A stretch of DNA of 64,000 bases from Adhaeribacter aerolatus (GTDB lineage: Bacteria; Bacteroidota; Bacteroidia; Cytophagales; Hymenobacteraceae), in the NCBI RefSeq assembly GCF_007991635.1, contig NZ_BJYS01000032.1, positions 37,492 to 101,491 of the forward strand. The letters are read 5' to 3'. The position numbers and the translations under genes were made by a program. Each line of letters begins with the position of its first letter. Position 1 is the first letter of the stretch. Shown here piece by piece: positions 36,019 through 45,194 of the stretch. The notes below the pieces were generated by a model that saw only the letters and a list, made by a program, of their open reading frames with translations, had not been told where the DNA came from and did no database searches.

Positions 36019-36026
36019 TACTTTTG
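36019..36026 (+). promoter_or_regulatory. -7 element of ispF
   Basis: TACTTTTG (TAnnTTTG type) ends 33 bases upstream of the ispF ATG. A weak TTCG at 35994-35997 (spacing 21) may act as the -33 box. Confidence 0.5.
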
Positions 36027-36059
36027 TAGGTTAAATTTTATCAACGTAAAACCGATTTA

Positions 36060-36539
36060 ATGAAAATAAGAACAGGCTTCGGCTACGATGTGCATCAGTT
36101 GCGCGAAGGGCTTGATTTCTGGTTAGGCGGCATTACCATTCCGCATACGCACGGCGCCCTGGGCCACTCCGATGCCGATGTATTAATACACGTTATTTGC
36201 GATGCTTTGCTGGGAGCAGCCAACCTCCGCGATATTGGTTATCATTTCTCCGATAAAGATCCGCAGTACAAAGGCATTGATTCCAAAATATTGCTGCGGC
36301 GGGTAGTAGCTTTATTAGCCGAAAAAGGTTATACCATTGGGAACATCGATTCTACGGTTTGTTTGCAGGAGCCTAAACTAAACCCGCATATTCCGGCTAT
36401 GAAAACCTGCCTGGCCGAGGTGATGAACATACCCGAAGATGATATCTCTATTAAAGCTACTACTACCGAAAAGCTAGGCTTTGTAGGCACCAAAGAAGGC
36501 GTTGCTGCGTATGCAACCGTACTGATTTACAAAAACTAA
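36060..36539 (+). CDS. ispF: 2-C-methyl-D-erythritol 2,4-cyclodiphosphate synthase
   Basis: The 159-residue protein has the zinc ligands of IspF: D10 and H12 (FGYDVHQL) and H44 (VLIHVICDALLGA), plus the closing EKLGFVGTKEGVAAYATVLI. It converts CDP-methylerythritol 2-phosphate to the cyclodiphosphate in the non-mevalonate isoprenoid route. The enzyme forms trimers. Normal length. No other isoprenoid genes are next to it; an M28 peptidase gene follows 37 bases later on the same strand. Confidence 0.97.
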   Translation: MKIRTGFGYDVHQLREGLDFWLGGITIPHTHGALGHSDADVLIHVICDALLGAANLRDIGYHFSDKDPQYKGIDSKILLRRVVALLAEKGYTIGNIDSTVCLQEPKLNPHIPAMKTCLAEVMNIPEDDISIKATTTEKLGFVGTKEGVAAYATVLIYKN

Positions 36540-36576
36540 AGCCTTAAATACCCGAAAACGAAAGACGAGCGTTCAC

Positions 36577-38241
36577 ATGAATAAATCATATTATCCTTTT
36601 ATATTATTAATGGCCTTGGGTGCCGGTTGCGCACCCAAAAATATTTCGCAGAGCGGCGGCAACACCAGCCAGCTACCTGCCAATGCTGGTAATATATCAG
36701 AATCTGCTGCTAAATACGCCGCTACCATTACGGCAGCCGATTTATCTAAACACCTGCATATTATTGCTTCCGACGAATACGAAGGCCGCGATACCGGCCA
36801 GAAAGGTCAGAAAATGGCGGCGGCTTATATCTCGAAAGAGTTTAAAGAAGATGGCCTGCAGGGACCGGTAAAAAACAGTAGTACCAGCCCTTATTACCAA
36901 ACTTTTGATCTCGAAAAAAGCGCCTGGGGCGAAGGCTACCTGACTGTAGGCACCCGCAAATTTACCATGCAGCAGGATTTCTTTGTTATAGGTAGCTCGC
37001 CTTACCAGACCGAAGAAACCACCGAAGTTGTTTTTGCCGGCTACGGCATAGATGCCCCTAAATATTCGGATTACACCAACCTGAACGTGAAAGACAAAAT
37101 GGTGGTGGTACTGGCCGGTGAGCCGCGGGGCAGCAATGGCAACTACCTGGTAAGCGGAAACGGCAAAGCCTCGGACTGGGGCAACGACCCGCGTACCAAA
37201 CGGAGTGCTGCCATGAAACATGGCGCCAAAAGCCTGGTGGTAATTACCGGTACCAACGCCGAAGAATTTAACGATCTGACCAACCGCTTCAAAAGCCACG
37301 GCAAGCGCCCTACCATTGGCTTGAAAAGCGGAACAGATGGCCAAACCAACACCGGCATGCTGTACGCTTCGCCGGCTTTGGGAGCGGCTTTGCTGAATAC
37401 CACCACCGATAAACTTTTTGCTTACCGGCCGGCTGCCGGTAACGGCAACCAACCAGCAACCAGTAATTTTTCGGCCGCTAAAAACGTAAAAGTTAAAACT
37501 ACCCGCCTGATAGAGCCGCTGCCTACCGAAAACGTACTGGGCTTTATAGAAGGCACCGATAAAAAAGACGAAATTGTGGTAATTACCGCCCACTACGACC
37601 ACGTAGGGGTAGACGAAGACCTGCCCGGCGATAAAATATACAATGGCGCCAACGACGATGGTTCCGGTACGGTAGCCGTAATTGAAATGGCCGAAGCTTT
37701 TGCCCAAGCCAAAAAGGATGGGGCTGGTCCGCGCCGCAGCTTATTGTTTATGACCGTTACAGCCGAAGAAAAAGGCTTGCTGGGCTCTGAATATTACGCC
37801 AATAACCCGTTGTTCCCGCTGGAAAACACGGTAGCTAACATCAATATTGATATGATTGGTCGCATGGATAAAAAGTACGAGCGCACCAAAGACAGCAATT
37901 ATATTTACGTGATTGGCGCCGATAAGCTTTCGTCGGAACTGCACCAGATAAATGAGCAGGCCAACCAGAAATACGTTAATTTAAAGCTGGATTACACGTT
38001 TAACGACGAAAATGATCCCAACCGGTTCTACTATCGTTCCGACCACTATAATTTTGCCAAGCACCGGATTCCGATTATTTTTTACTTTAACGGCGTGCAC
38101 GACGATTACCACCAGCCCAGCGACGAAGTAGATAAAATATTATTCGATAGCGCCGAAAAAGTAACCCGCCTGGCTTTTCACACGGCCTGGGAAATAGCTA
38201 ACCGCGACGAACGCCTGAAAGTAGACAGCAATAAGCAGTAG
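36577..38241 (+). CDS. M28-family metallopeptidase lipoprotein with PA domain, paralogue of the 13090 gene
   Basis: The 554-residue protein has a lipoprotein signal (FILLMALGAGC, lipid Cys at 18). The catalytic domain starts with LHIIASDEYEGRDTGQKGQKMAAAYI (about 65-90), followed by a PA insert, then [54 protein letters not shown] and SDHYNFAKHRIPIIFYF. The same order occurs in the gene at 13090. Expected to be an outer-leaflet peptidase. It follows ispF by 37 bases and may be co-transcribed. Three M28 genes in one window suggest heavy use of external peptides. Confidence 0.92.
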   Translation: MNKSYYPFILLMALGAGCAPKNISQSGGNTSQLPANAGNISESAAKYAATITAADLSKHLHIIASDEYEGRDTGQKGQKMAAAYISKEFKEDGLQGPVKNSSTSPYYQTFDLEKSAWGEGYLTVGTRKFTMQQDFFVIGSSPYQTEETTEVVFAGYGIDAPKYSDYTNLNVKDKMVVVLAGEPRGSNGNYLVSGNGKASDWGNDPRTKRSAAMKHGAKSLVVITGTNAEEFNDLTNRFKSHGKRPTIGLKSGTDGQTNTGMLYASPALGAALLNTTTDKLFAYRPAAGNGNQPATSNFSAAKNVKVKTTRLIEPLPTENVLGFIEGTDKKDEIVVITAHYDHVGVDEDLPGDKIYNGANDDGSGTVAVIEMAEAFAQAKKDGAGPRRSLLFMTVTAEEKGLLGSEYYANNPLFPLENTVANINIDMIGRMDKKYERTKDSNYIYVIGADKLSSELHQINEQANQKYVNLKLDYTFNDENDPNRFYYRSDHYNFAKHRIPIIFYFNGVHDDYHQPSDEVDKILFDSAEKVTRLAFHTAWEIANRDERLKVDSNKQ

Positions 38242-38470
38242 CTGGCAGGGATTAGCGGGTAGTTGTTATTGTTAATTTCTGACCGGAATTTTATATTTTC
38301 TAATGCCAGTGCAATCGAAAACAATTTTGCCCTTGCGACATAAAGAGCGGCTAATTACGTTCCTTTAAGAAACGGTTTAATATTTATCGTAAAAGAAATT
38401 AACCGCTTTAGTTAGTTTGATATAAATGGTGATAGTCTGCCCAAGCAGGCTACAAATAAAAATATACAAG

Positions 38471-39853
38471 GTGAGCATTAAATTAAAACAATTTTTGCAG
38501 GACTCCGAAGCCAAAGCATTTGACCTGGAGCACCGGCGAAAAATAAGATTTAATATTGGCAAGTATAATGTTGCTGTCAAAAATGGCCTGAACCAATACG
38601 TTGATCACGAGTTGGCGCGGGCGCGGGCATCTTATATCAAAACCAACGTAATTAATAACCTGGATAAATACCTGACCGAGTTTGAGCGGAATTTTACGCA
38701 ACGCGGCGGGAAGGTTATCTGGGCGCAGAACAAAGACGAGGCCCTGCGCGAAATCGGGCAGATTATGCAGCGCCGGCGGGTGAAAACAGTGGTAAAATCA
38801 AAATCGATGACTACTGAAGAAATTCACCTGAATGAATATTTAGGTAAGCATGGCATCGATACCGTAGAAACCGATCTGGGCGAATATATTGTGCAGTTAG
38901 CCGACCAGCGACCCTACCACATTGTAACGCCGGCCATGCACATGTCTAAAAAAGACATTGCCGAACTGTTCGTAAAAAAACTGCGTATCCGTCCCACCGA
39001 CGATGCGCAGGAACTGGTTTTAACTGCCCGGCGGTTGCTCCGCGATAAATATACCTCGGCCGAGGTGGGTATTACGGGCGGCAACTTCCTGATCGCCGAT
39101 ATCGGTGGGGTGGCCTTAACCGAAAACGAAGGCAACGGGCGCCTGTCTACCACCTTCCCGAGAACGCATATCGCCATTGTCGGCATTGAAAAAGTAATAC
39201 CATCGGTAAACGATTTGGATTTATTCTGGCCCCTGCTGGCGACGAGTGGTACCGGGCAAAATGTAACGGTTTACAACACTATTTTTAGCGGCCCGCGGCA
39301 ACCTCAGGAAAAAGACGGTCCCGAAGAAATGTATGTTATTTTGCTGGATAACGGCCGCACCGATTTACTGGCGTTGCCCGAAAAACGCGAAGCGCTGAAC
39401 TGCATCCGCTGCGGGGCCTGCCTGAATGTTTGCCCGGTTTATAAGAACGTAGGCGGCCACACCTACGAAACCACTTACAGCGGCCCCATTGGTTCGGTAA
39501 TTTCGCCGCACTACGAAGGCATGGCCGAGAACAAGCACCTGAGTTACGCCAGCTCCTTATGCGGGGCTTGCACCTCGGTTTGCCCGGTAAAAATCAATCT
39601 GCATAATTTATTGCTGTTAAACCGGCAGCAAAGCGTTGCCGAAGGCCACGTAGATAAGCAAGAGAAAATGGCTTTCCGGATTTGGGAAACCGCCATGAAA
39701 CACAAGTCGTGGGTAAACATGGTACCAACCGGCCTGAAAAATTACGGCTTGCGTTTAATCCTGAAAGACTCCTGGAGCAAAAAACGGGAACCGCTTACCG
39801 TTCCGTCTAAAACTTTTAAAGATTTGTGGAACGAGCACCAGAAGAAAAAGTAA
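38471..39853 (+). CDS. LutB/LldF-type iron-sulfur protein of lactate use
   Basis: The protein (460 residues from the GTG at 38471) has an N-terminal LUD domain (to about 290) and two ferredoxin-like clusters at about 317-387: CIRCGACLNVCPVYKN and CGACTSVCPVKI. LutB passes electrons in the LutABC lactate dehydrogenase complex. The frame extends further upstream to 38426 but VSIKLKQFL is the plausible start; the ATG there would add an unlikely 15 residues. LutA and LutC are not adjacent, unlike the usual three-gene operon; nearby genes are unrelated. A terminator follows. Confidence 0.88.
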   Translation: MSIKLKQFLQDSEAKAFDLEHRRKIRFNIGKYNVAVKNGLNQYVDHELARARASYIKTNVINNLDKYLTEFERNFTQRGGKVIWAQNKDEALREIGQIMQRRRVKTVVKSKSMTTEEIHLNEYLGKHGIDTVETDLGEYIVQLADQRPYHIVTPAMHMSKKDIAELFVKKLRIRPTDDAQELVLTARRLLRDKYTSAEVGITGGNFLIADIGGVALTENEGNGRLSTTFPRTHIAIVGIEKVIPSVNDLDLFWPLLATSGTGQNVTVYNTIFSGPRQPQEKDGPEEMYVILLDNGRTDLLALPEKREALNCIRCGACLNVCPVYKNVGGHTYETTYSGPIGSVISPHYEGMAENKHLSYASSLCGACTSVCPVKINLHNLLLLNRQQSVAEGHVDKQEKMAFRIWETAMKHKSWVNMVPTGLKNYGLRLILKDSWSKKREPLTVPSKTFKDLWNEHQKKK

Positions 39854-39855
39854 AG

Positions 39856-39890
39856 AATAAGCCTCTGTTTGCAGAGGCTTATTTGTTTAA
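39856..39890 (+). terminator. Terminator after the LutB-like gene
   Basis: AATAAGCCTCTG and CAGAGGCTTATT form a perfect 12-bp stem with a 4-base loop, followed by TGTTTA. Confidence 0.88.
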
Positions 39891-40155
39891 ACTTCTCCTC
39901 ATAAAATATTCAAATGCAGATTAATGGGGCCTTCGCTGCCGGGCGGAAAGTTACCCTGTTTTTAAACATTAATTTCGAATACAAGTTATTTCATTATCCT
40001 GCCCCCGTTTCTCTTTTATCCGGAACAATGGAGCCAGAAATTATTTTTTATCAGCCACGCGCTTGGTTTGGCAAACTTATCAGCTGGTTTAACACGTAAT
40101 AGCTATATAAAGCTGCGTTCCGGTACCGGTTGCCCCTGAATTTTAAATTTATATT
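39891..40155. other. Gene-free stretch before the GAF pseudogene
   Basis: About 265 bases with no supported gene. A 61-codon frame at 39914-40099 has no family features and is not called. Confidence 0.4.
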
Positions 40156-40653
40156 ATGAATAATACTTTTGGCATACCTATTATACCAGATAACGAGGCA
40201 GAAAGAACGGCCCGCTTAAAAGCACTGCAGATTCTGGATACACCTGCCTAAAAATCTTTTGATAACGTAGCGGCTATGGCGGCGCATATGTTTAATGTGC
40301 CGATTGCCCTGGTTTCTTTTGTCGATTCAGACCGGGTTTGGTTTAAAGCTAATGTGGGCATGGAAGATACACAAGAAGTGAACCGGGGCGTAAGTCTTTG
40401 TTCTTTGGTAATCCTGAACGAGGACATGACCGTTTTCAAAAATGCCACCACCGAATCCTGTTTATTGGCCAATCCATTGGTTGTGGGCGAGTTTGGCCTC
40501 CGCTTCTATGCCGGCGCTCCAATAAAAACTGCCGACGGCTATACAGTTGGCTCCATTTGCGTGGTAGATAAGGAGCTCCGTGAATTTACCGAAGCCGACC
40601 AACGCGTACTCCAGCACCTGGCGGCTATTGTGGAAGATGAAATTAAAGGATAA
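40156..40653 (+). pseudogene. GAF-domain protein with one in-frame stop
   Basis: Translation from the ATG at 40156 gives a GAF sensor protein interrupted by a single TAA at 40249-40251 (codon 32): 31 residues ending ILDTPA, then KSFDNVAAMAAHMFNVPIALV and the remaining GAF domain to the stop at 40651-40653. Both sides stay in the same frame and the position normally holds an acidic residue (Glu would be GAA, one base away). The rest is intact: VSFVDSDRVWFKANVG, RGVSLCSL, YAGAPIKTADGYTVGSICVVD. A restart at the ATG at 40276 would yield 125 residues lacking the first helix. GAF proteins of this type sense small molecules; role unknown. A terminator follows. Confidence 0.75.
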
Positions 40654-40695
40654 TTAAGAAATAAAATATTACTCTTTCTTCGTATAAGTACCTGA

Positions 40696-40733
40696 TAAAA
40701 GCTTCCGGGTTCAACCCTGGGAGCTTTTTATTT
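40696..40733 (+). terminator. Terminator after the GAF pseudogene
   Basis: AAAGCTTCCGGGTT and AACCCTGGGAGCTTT form a stem with a short loop and a run of T (TTTTTAT). Confidence 0.8.
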
Positions 40734-40934
40734 GCCGCTAAATCTGAGCATTACTTCAAAAGCGGGCCTGATGCTAATTCAGCATCTAGCAGAAATTTTT
40801 AATCTTTGTTCACTCCTCCTCTCCAGGTAAATTTTAGCCCAATCTATCCGCTTTTGGTTATAAAATTTAGCTAAACTTAACTATTTATAATGCCACTTAT
40901 TATTGTAAATTAGCTTCGCATAATCTGTATTGTC

Positions 40935-41822
40935 GTGGCTATAATATTTACTTACCTCCGCCGGTTAAGGAACAACCGGTTTGTATTGGGCCTGGTAGTA
41001 ATGGCCTGCATCTCTTTATATTTTGCCTCGTGTGATTCCGGCAGCAGCGAAAAAATAGAATTGACCAAGCTTCGCCGAAAAATAAGCCTGATTGCCCACC
41101 GCGGCGCCTCCGATGCTGCTCCCGAAAACACCCTGGCCGCCATAAAAAAAGCGTTGCAGGGCCCGGCCGATTATATCGAAGTGGATGTTCACCAGACGAA
41201 AGACGGGGAAGTAATATTGATGCACGATGCCACGGTAAACCGCACCACCGATGGGCATGGCGCCATTGCCAAACTTACCCTTGCCGAAATTAAGAAACTT
41301 GATGCCGGCTTATGGTACGATTCAGCATACCGGCACGAGAAAGTGCCAACCCTGGCAGAAACGTTGCAGTTGGTGCGGGGCCGGAAAAAGTTACTGATAG
41401 AGATTAAAAAAGGCCGAGATGGGTTTTACAAAGGCCTGGAGCATAAAATATTAACTATTATCAGAGAAAACAAAGCACAGAACTGGTGCATCTTACAAAC
41501 TTTTTACGACCCGGTTCTGGAGAATATCTGGAAAAATGAATTAGCCGTGCCGACGCATAAATTAATAGTAGCCAAAATTCCTTTCCTGCCGCTTTATTTT
41601 GACCACCGCATCCGCTGGGGCAGTTTTGATAAGTATGACCGGGCCATAGCCATTAATGCCAACCAGTATTTTACCACCCAGGGGTTTGTAAAAGAATTGC
41701 ATAACAATGGCTTTAAAACCTACCCCTGGACCGTAGATGACCCGCAGGCCATTAACCGGGTGCTGGCCCTGGGGGCCGACGGCGTTATTACCAATACCAT
41801 TTCGCACCTGGAAATTGAATAA
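40935..41822 (+). CDS. Glycerophosphodiester phosphodiesterase, lipoprotein
   Basis: The 295-residue protein has a lipoprotein signal ending LYFASC (lipid Cys at 33), then the GDPD motif IAHRGASDAAPENT (H55, R56, E64, N65), followed by EVDVHQTKDGEVILMHDATVNRTTDG with further metal ligands. It hydrolyses glycerophosphodiesters to glycerol 3-phosphate and an alcohol at the cell surface. The start is GTG at 40935, the only codon giving a signal peptide. Its stop TAA is immediately followed by the ATG of the SdpI-like gene (41823), so the two are translationally coupled. Confidence 0.93.
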   Translation: MAIIFTYLRRLRNNRFVLGLVVMACISLYFASCDSGSSEKIELTKLRRKISLIAHRGASDAAPENTLAAIKKALQGPADYIEVDVHQTKDGEVILMHDATVNRTTDGHGAIAKLTLAEIKKLDAGLWYDSAYRHEKVPTLAETLQLVRGRKKLLIEIKKGRDGFYKGLEHKILTIIRENKAQNWCILQTFYDPVLENIWKNELAVPTHKLIVAKIPFLPLYFDHRIRWGSFDKYDRAIAINANQYFTTQGFVKELHNNGFKTYPWTVDDPQAINRVLALGADGVITNTISHLEIE

Positions 41823-42494
41823 ATGAGTGGCTTAAAAAAGACTAACTGGCTGGAGAAGGAAAGCCTGCGCCTGATAATTATTGCCCTCCCTTTTGTTTTC
41901 CTTGGCTTATTTTGGCCCGAACTACCCAGCCGCATTCCGCTGCACTGGAACTTACAGGGCGAGGCCGATGGTTATGGCAGCAAATGGGCTTTCCTGGGTT
42001 TAGCCGGCTTAAACGTATTATTATTCGGGCTATTCTTAATCCTGCCCCACCTGGATCCCAAAAGCAAAAACTATGTCCATTTCGCGAACGAATGGCATAT
42101 CATACAAGTCATTCTTCACCTGTTTATTACTTATTTGTTTTTTATTGTAGGCTTAACGGCTTTGGGGTATGGGTTACCGGTAATTTTAACTATTAAGTAC
42201 GGTTTAGTTGGCTTGTTCCTGCTAGTAGGGAATTACCTAGGTACCGTCCGGCCCAACAGCTTTATCGGCATTAAAACGCCCTGGACAATCAGCAGTGATT
42301 ACGTCTGGCACAAAACCCACCGGTTTACTGCCCAGGTTTGGGTATTGAGTTCGTTGCTGTTACTTATTTTTGATTTCTGGCACCAACGTTACCCATGGGC
42401 ATTCTTTGTTTATCTGGGGCTGTTGGTAGTGGCGCCGGTGGTTTATTCTTACCTGCTTTATAAAAAACAACCGGAAGTAAATCCAAAAAAATAA
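41823..42494 (+). CDS. SdpI/DUF1648-family membrane protein
   Basis: The 223-residue protein has six probable membrane segments. The N-terminal DUF1648 region reads PSRIPLHWNLQGEADGYGSKW, and the SdpI half begins near GNYLGTVRPNSFIGIKTPWTISSDYVWHKTHR. SdpI was first described as an immunity protein against the Bacillus SdpC toxin, but most homologues are of unknown role. It starts the base after the stop codon of the glycerophosphodiesterase gene, and ends 2 bases before the end of the convergent sdaA gene. Confidence 0.88.
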   Translation: MSGLKKTNWLEKESLRLIIIALPFVFLGLFWPELPSRIPLHWNLQGEADGYGSKWAFLGLAGLNVLLFGLFLILPHLDPKSKNYVHFANEWHIIQVILHLFITYLFFIVGLTALGYGLPVILTIKYGLVGLFLLVGNYLGTVRPNSFIGIKTPWTISSDYVWHKTHRFTAQVWVLSSLLLLIFDFWHQRYPWAFFVYLGLLVVAPVVYSYLLYKKQPEVNPKK

Positions 42495-42495
42495 A

Positions 42496-43401
42496 CTACT
42501 CGGCCGGTGTGTCCGGCAGTATCTGGATATCCTGTATTAATACCCGTTTTTCAATAGCCTTACCAATAGGGGTATTAGCCAAACCACCCAGGGCAGTTTC
42601 TTTGTAGCGCGTTTCCATACTCTGGCCTACTTCCCCAAGTGCCATTACACACTGATCTACCGGGATTACAGGATCTACGCCGGCAATGGCAATCTGCGCC
42701 GACGAAAAAGCAATAGCGGCTGCACTGGCGTTACGTACAATACAAGGCACTTCTACCAACCCGGCTACCGGATCGCATACCAAACCCAGCATGCACTGAA
42801 TGGTAATAGCTACAGCATTAAATACCTGTGGCACGGTACCGCCCAGGCAATACACAATAGCCCCGGCTCCCATAGCGGCAGCGCTACCCGTTTCGGCCTG
42901 GCAGCCGCCTACGGCTCCGGCCAGCGAGGCATTTTCTTCTATAATTAAAGCGATACCGGCTGCCACCAGCAAAGCTTCGTGAATTTTACGGTCGTCGAGT
43001 TGGTGAATTTCCTGCAAGGTGGTTAGAACGCCGGGCAGAATGCCCGATGCGCCGGCGGTGGGTGCCGCCACCACCCGGCCCATGCAGGAATTTACTTCTT
43101 TGGCGCCTAATGCCCGGGCTACCAGCAACTGGAAATCGGTACTAAGCACCGTTACCGGAGCAGCCGCTACTTTTTTTGCACCATTGTTTACCATGCCCGA
43201 TCGGGAAGTCATGTTCTGGGTTAAGCCGGTTTTAACGGCATCGCGCATCACGTCATAGGCGCGGGCAATATTTTCCCAGATGTAGGCTTCGGTCCGGCCT
43301 TTTTGTTCTATCTCGTATTGCAATACCGGCTGGTACAGCAGTTCTCCGGTTTCCTGGCAATGCTTTTCCCAACTAACAAAATCCTGAAATAACAACGACA
43401 T
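42496..43401 (-). CDS. sdaA: L-serine ammonia-lyase, iron-sulfur dependent, alpha subunit
   Basis: The 301-residue protein has the alpha-subunit pattern NSCMGRVVAAPTAGASGILPGVLTTLQEIHQLDDRKIHEAL, then a Gly/Ala-rich core and the cysteine motifs that bind the 4Fe-4S cluster (NSCMG, IQCMLGLVCDPVAGLVEVPC, DQCVMALGEVG). It converts serine to pyruvate and ammonia, together with a beta subunit. No beta-subunit gene lies next to it, so either it is elsewhere or this is a standalone alpha form. The gene ends opposite the SdpI-like gene. Confidence 0.92.
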   Translation of the reverse strand: MSLLFQDFVSWEKHCQETGELLYQPVLQYEIEQKGRTEAYIWENIARAYDVMRDAVKTGLTQNMTSRSGMVNNGAKKVAAAPVTVLSTDFQLLVARALGAKEVNSCMGRVVAAPTAGASGILPGVLTTLQEIHQLDDRKIHEALLVAAGIALIIEENASLAGAVGGCQAETGSAAAMGAGAIVYCLGGTVPQVFNAVAITIQCMLGLVCDPVAGLVEVPCIVRNASAAAIAFSSAQIAIAGVDPVIPVDQCVMALGEVGQSMETRYKETALGGLANTPIGKAIEKRVLIQDIQILPDTPAE

Positions 43402-43521
43402 GGGTATATTTTAAATATAAATCGTTAAAACAGTGGTTATAGCACCACGTTCTATATTATACGATTATACGAATTTAAAATTGCTCTTGCCCTTTAATCA
43501 GGATAATAATACAAGGCTGCC

Positions 43522-44937
43522 TTAAAAGGTAATCGGTACCAGATGCTTCTCGCTGGTTTCGAGATTTACTTTTAAAAGTTGGTGATGGTTGGTATCGGTT
43601 ACCCACAAATAGCCATCGATAAATTTGACATCGTTGGGTTCATCCAAACCGCCAATTACGGTACGTACCCGCTTCTTTTCCAAATCAAGTACTTTTACTT
43701 TGCCGTTGTAGGTATCGGCTATATACAAATTATTATCCACCACCGTCAGGCCTACTACGTGCTGCAGTTGGGCCACTTCAGCCGCACCGTCCAGATCGCC
43801 GAAATCGAAAAGGCCATGGCCCACTAAGGTGTGTACCGTGCCCGCTTCCAGATTTACTACCCGGATGGCACTGGCTTCGGCATCGGCTACGTACAATAAG
43901 TTACCCGCTAAGGCCAGGCCGCTGGGCTGGTTAAAACTAGCTTCAGACAAAGAGCCGTTAACCAAAGCTTCGCGACCCGTGCCGGCAAAGCGCATTACCG
44001 TTTCGGTTGCTAAATCCATGCACAAGAGCTGGTGGTTACCGGCGCTGGCAATGTACATTACTTCTCCGGCTATAGCCAAATCCCAGGGGCTGTTGGGGTT
44101 TACGGGTTCCCCCAGCTTATCCTGGTAAAAGTAATATTCGAGTTCGCCGGTACCAACGGCGGTAACTACCGCCCTTTCTACTAAATCTACCAGCCGGATA
44201 GCGTTGTTTTTGGTATCGGCTACGTACAGAACATGACCTTTTAAGGCTAAGCCCTGTGGTTCCCGGAAGGTGGCCTCTTCGTAAGTTCCATTCTGGAAGC
44301 CCGCTTCGCCGTTACCAATAATGGCTAATACTTGTCCGTCGGCGCTTATTTGTAAAATACGGTTGTGTCCGCTGTCCGATAAAAAAATAGTACCATCCGG
44401 GGCCGCCAACATTTTGCCCGGGAATTGCAAAGGCGTATCCAGGCTGGTTTCGCGCTGAAATGGAAATATCTGGCGGTTAAGCTTATGTCCGAAATCTCGT
44501 ATCAGTTGGTCAATGTTAGGTTTAACGACTTCGTATATGCCTTCGCCGGCTTTCTGACCAATTACGTTACCATCCGGGTCTATTAATACTACCGTAGGCC
44601 AGGCGTTAATGGCATACTGCCGCCATATTTCAAAATCGGCATCGTTTACCACGGGGTGGTTGATACCAAATTTTAAGATGGCCTTCCGAATGCTGTTCTG
44701 GTTTTTCTCGGCGTCGAATTTGGCCGAATGCACGCCAATGACGACCAGTTCTTCAGGGTATTCGGCTTCTAACCGGTTTAAATCCGGAATAATGTGCTGG
44801 CAATTAATGCAGCCCATGGTCCAGAAATCGAGCAGCACAATTTTACCCCGAAAATCTTTTAAAGTATAGTTTTTATCTGCGTTCAGCCAACCGTGCCTGG
44901 TGTTTATTTCAGGAGCACGTACACGTCCGGTTATCAT
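43522..44937 (-). CDS. Thioredoxin-like protein with NHL-repeat propeller
   Basis: The 471-residue protein joins an N-terminal thioredoxin-fold domain with the active site CINC (C43, C46; WTMGCINCQHII) and an NHL-repeat beta-propeller (about 160-470; repeats such as GNGEAGFQNGTYEEATFREPQGLALKG). It matches the NHLRC2-type layout. No signal peptide, so cytosolic. Domain roles: disulfide exchange plus protein or ligand binding by the propeller. Function in bacteria is unknown. It is a single gene divergent from nuoA. Confidence 0.92.
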   Translation of the reverse strand: MITGRVRAPEINTRHGWLNADKNYTLKDFRGKIVLLDFWTMGCINCQHIIPDLNRLEAEYPEELVVIGVHSAKFDAEKNQNSIRKAILKFGINHPVVNDADFEIWRQYAINAWPTVVLIDPDGNVIGQKAGEGIYEVVKPNIDQLIRDFGHKLNRQIFPFQRETSLDTPLQFPGKMLAAPDGTIFLSDSGHNRILQISADGQVLAIIGNGEAGFQNGTYEEATFREPQGLALKGHVLYVADTKNNAIRLVDLVERAVVTAVGTGELEYYFYQDKLGEPVNPNSPWDLAIAGEVMYIASAGNHQLLCMDLATETVMRFAGTGREALVNGSLSEASFNQPSGLALAGNLLYVADAEASAIRVVNLEAGTVHTLVGHGLFDFGDLDGAAEVAQLQHVVGLTVVDNNLYIADTYNGKVKVLDLEKKRVRTVIGGLDEPNDVKFIDGYLWVTDTNHHQLLKVNLETSEKHLVPITF

Positions 44938-45141
44938 GGTTTATGAAGGTTTGCGGAATTAATCTAAATAATAATATATTAATAGATAAGGCTATATTCA
45001 ACAGGTTTCGGCGTTTAAATGTTACGCCCTGCTCTAAATTTTTGCGTGTAATATTTCAACTATAAACCACCTGCCGCTATTGTGTGCCGCCTTGCATTAT
45101 TTAACCAGCTTGAATCCGGCTTCGGGTAAGCAGGAATAATT

Positions 45142-45175
45142 TTGCACAAAAAACGTAAAATAGGACGTATCTTTG
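45142..45175 (+). promoter_or_regulatory. Promoter of nuoA
   Basis: TTG (45142-45144) and TATCTTTG (45168-45175) are separated by 23 bases, within the accepted range for Bacteroidota promoters. The -7 box ends 19 bases before the nuoA ATG at 45195. Confidence 0.6.
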
Positions 45176-45194
45176 TATTTACAACATGTAAGCT

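Noticed and set aside
36742..37707. A 321-codon minus-strand frame inside the M28 gene
   Set aside because: Antisense shadow of a gene with clear peptidase motifs.
39914..40099. A 61-codon plus-strand frame between the LutB-like gene and the GAF pseudogene
   Set aside because: No homology pattern, poor codon style.
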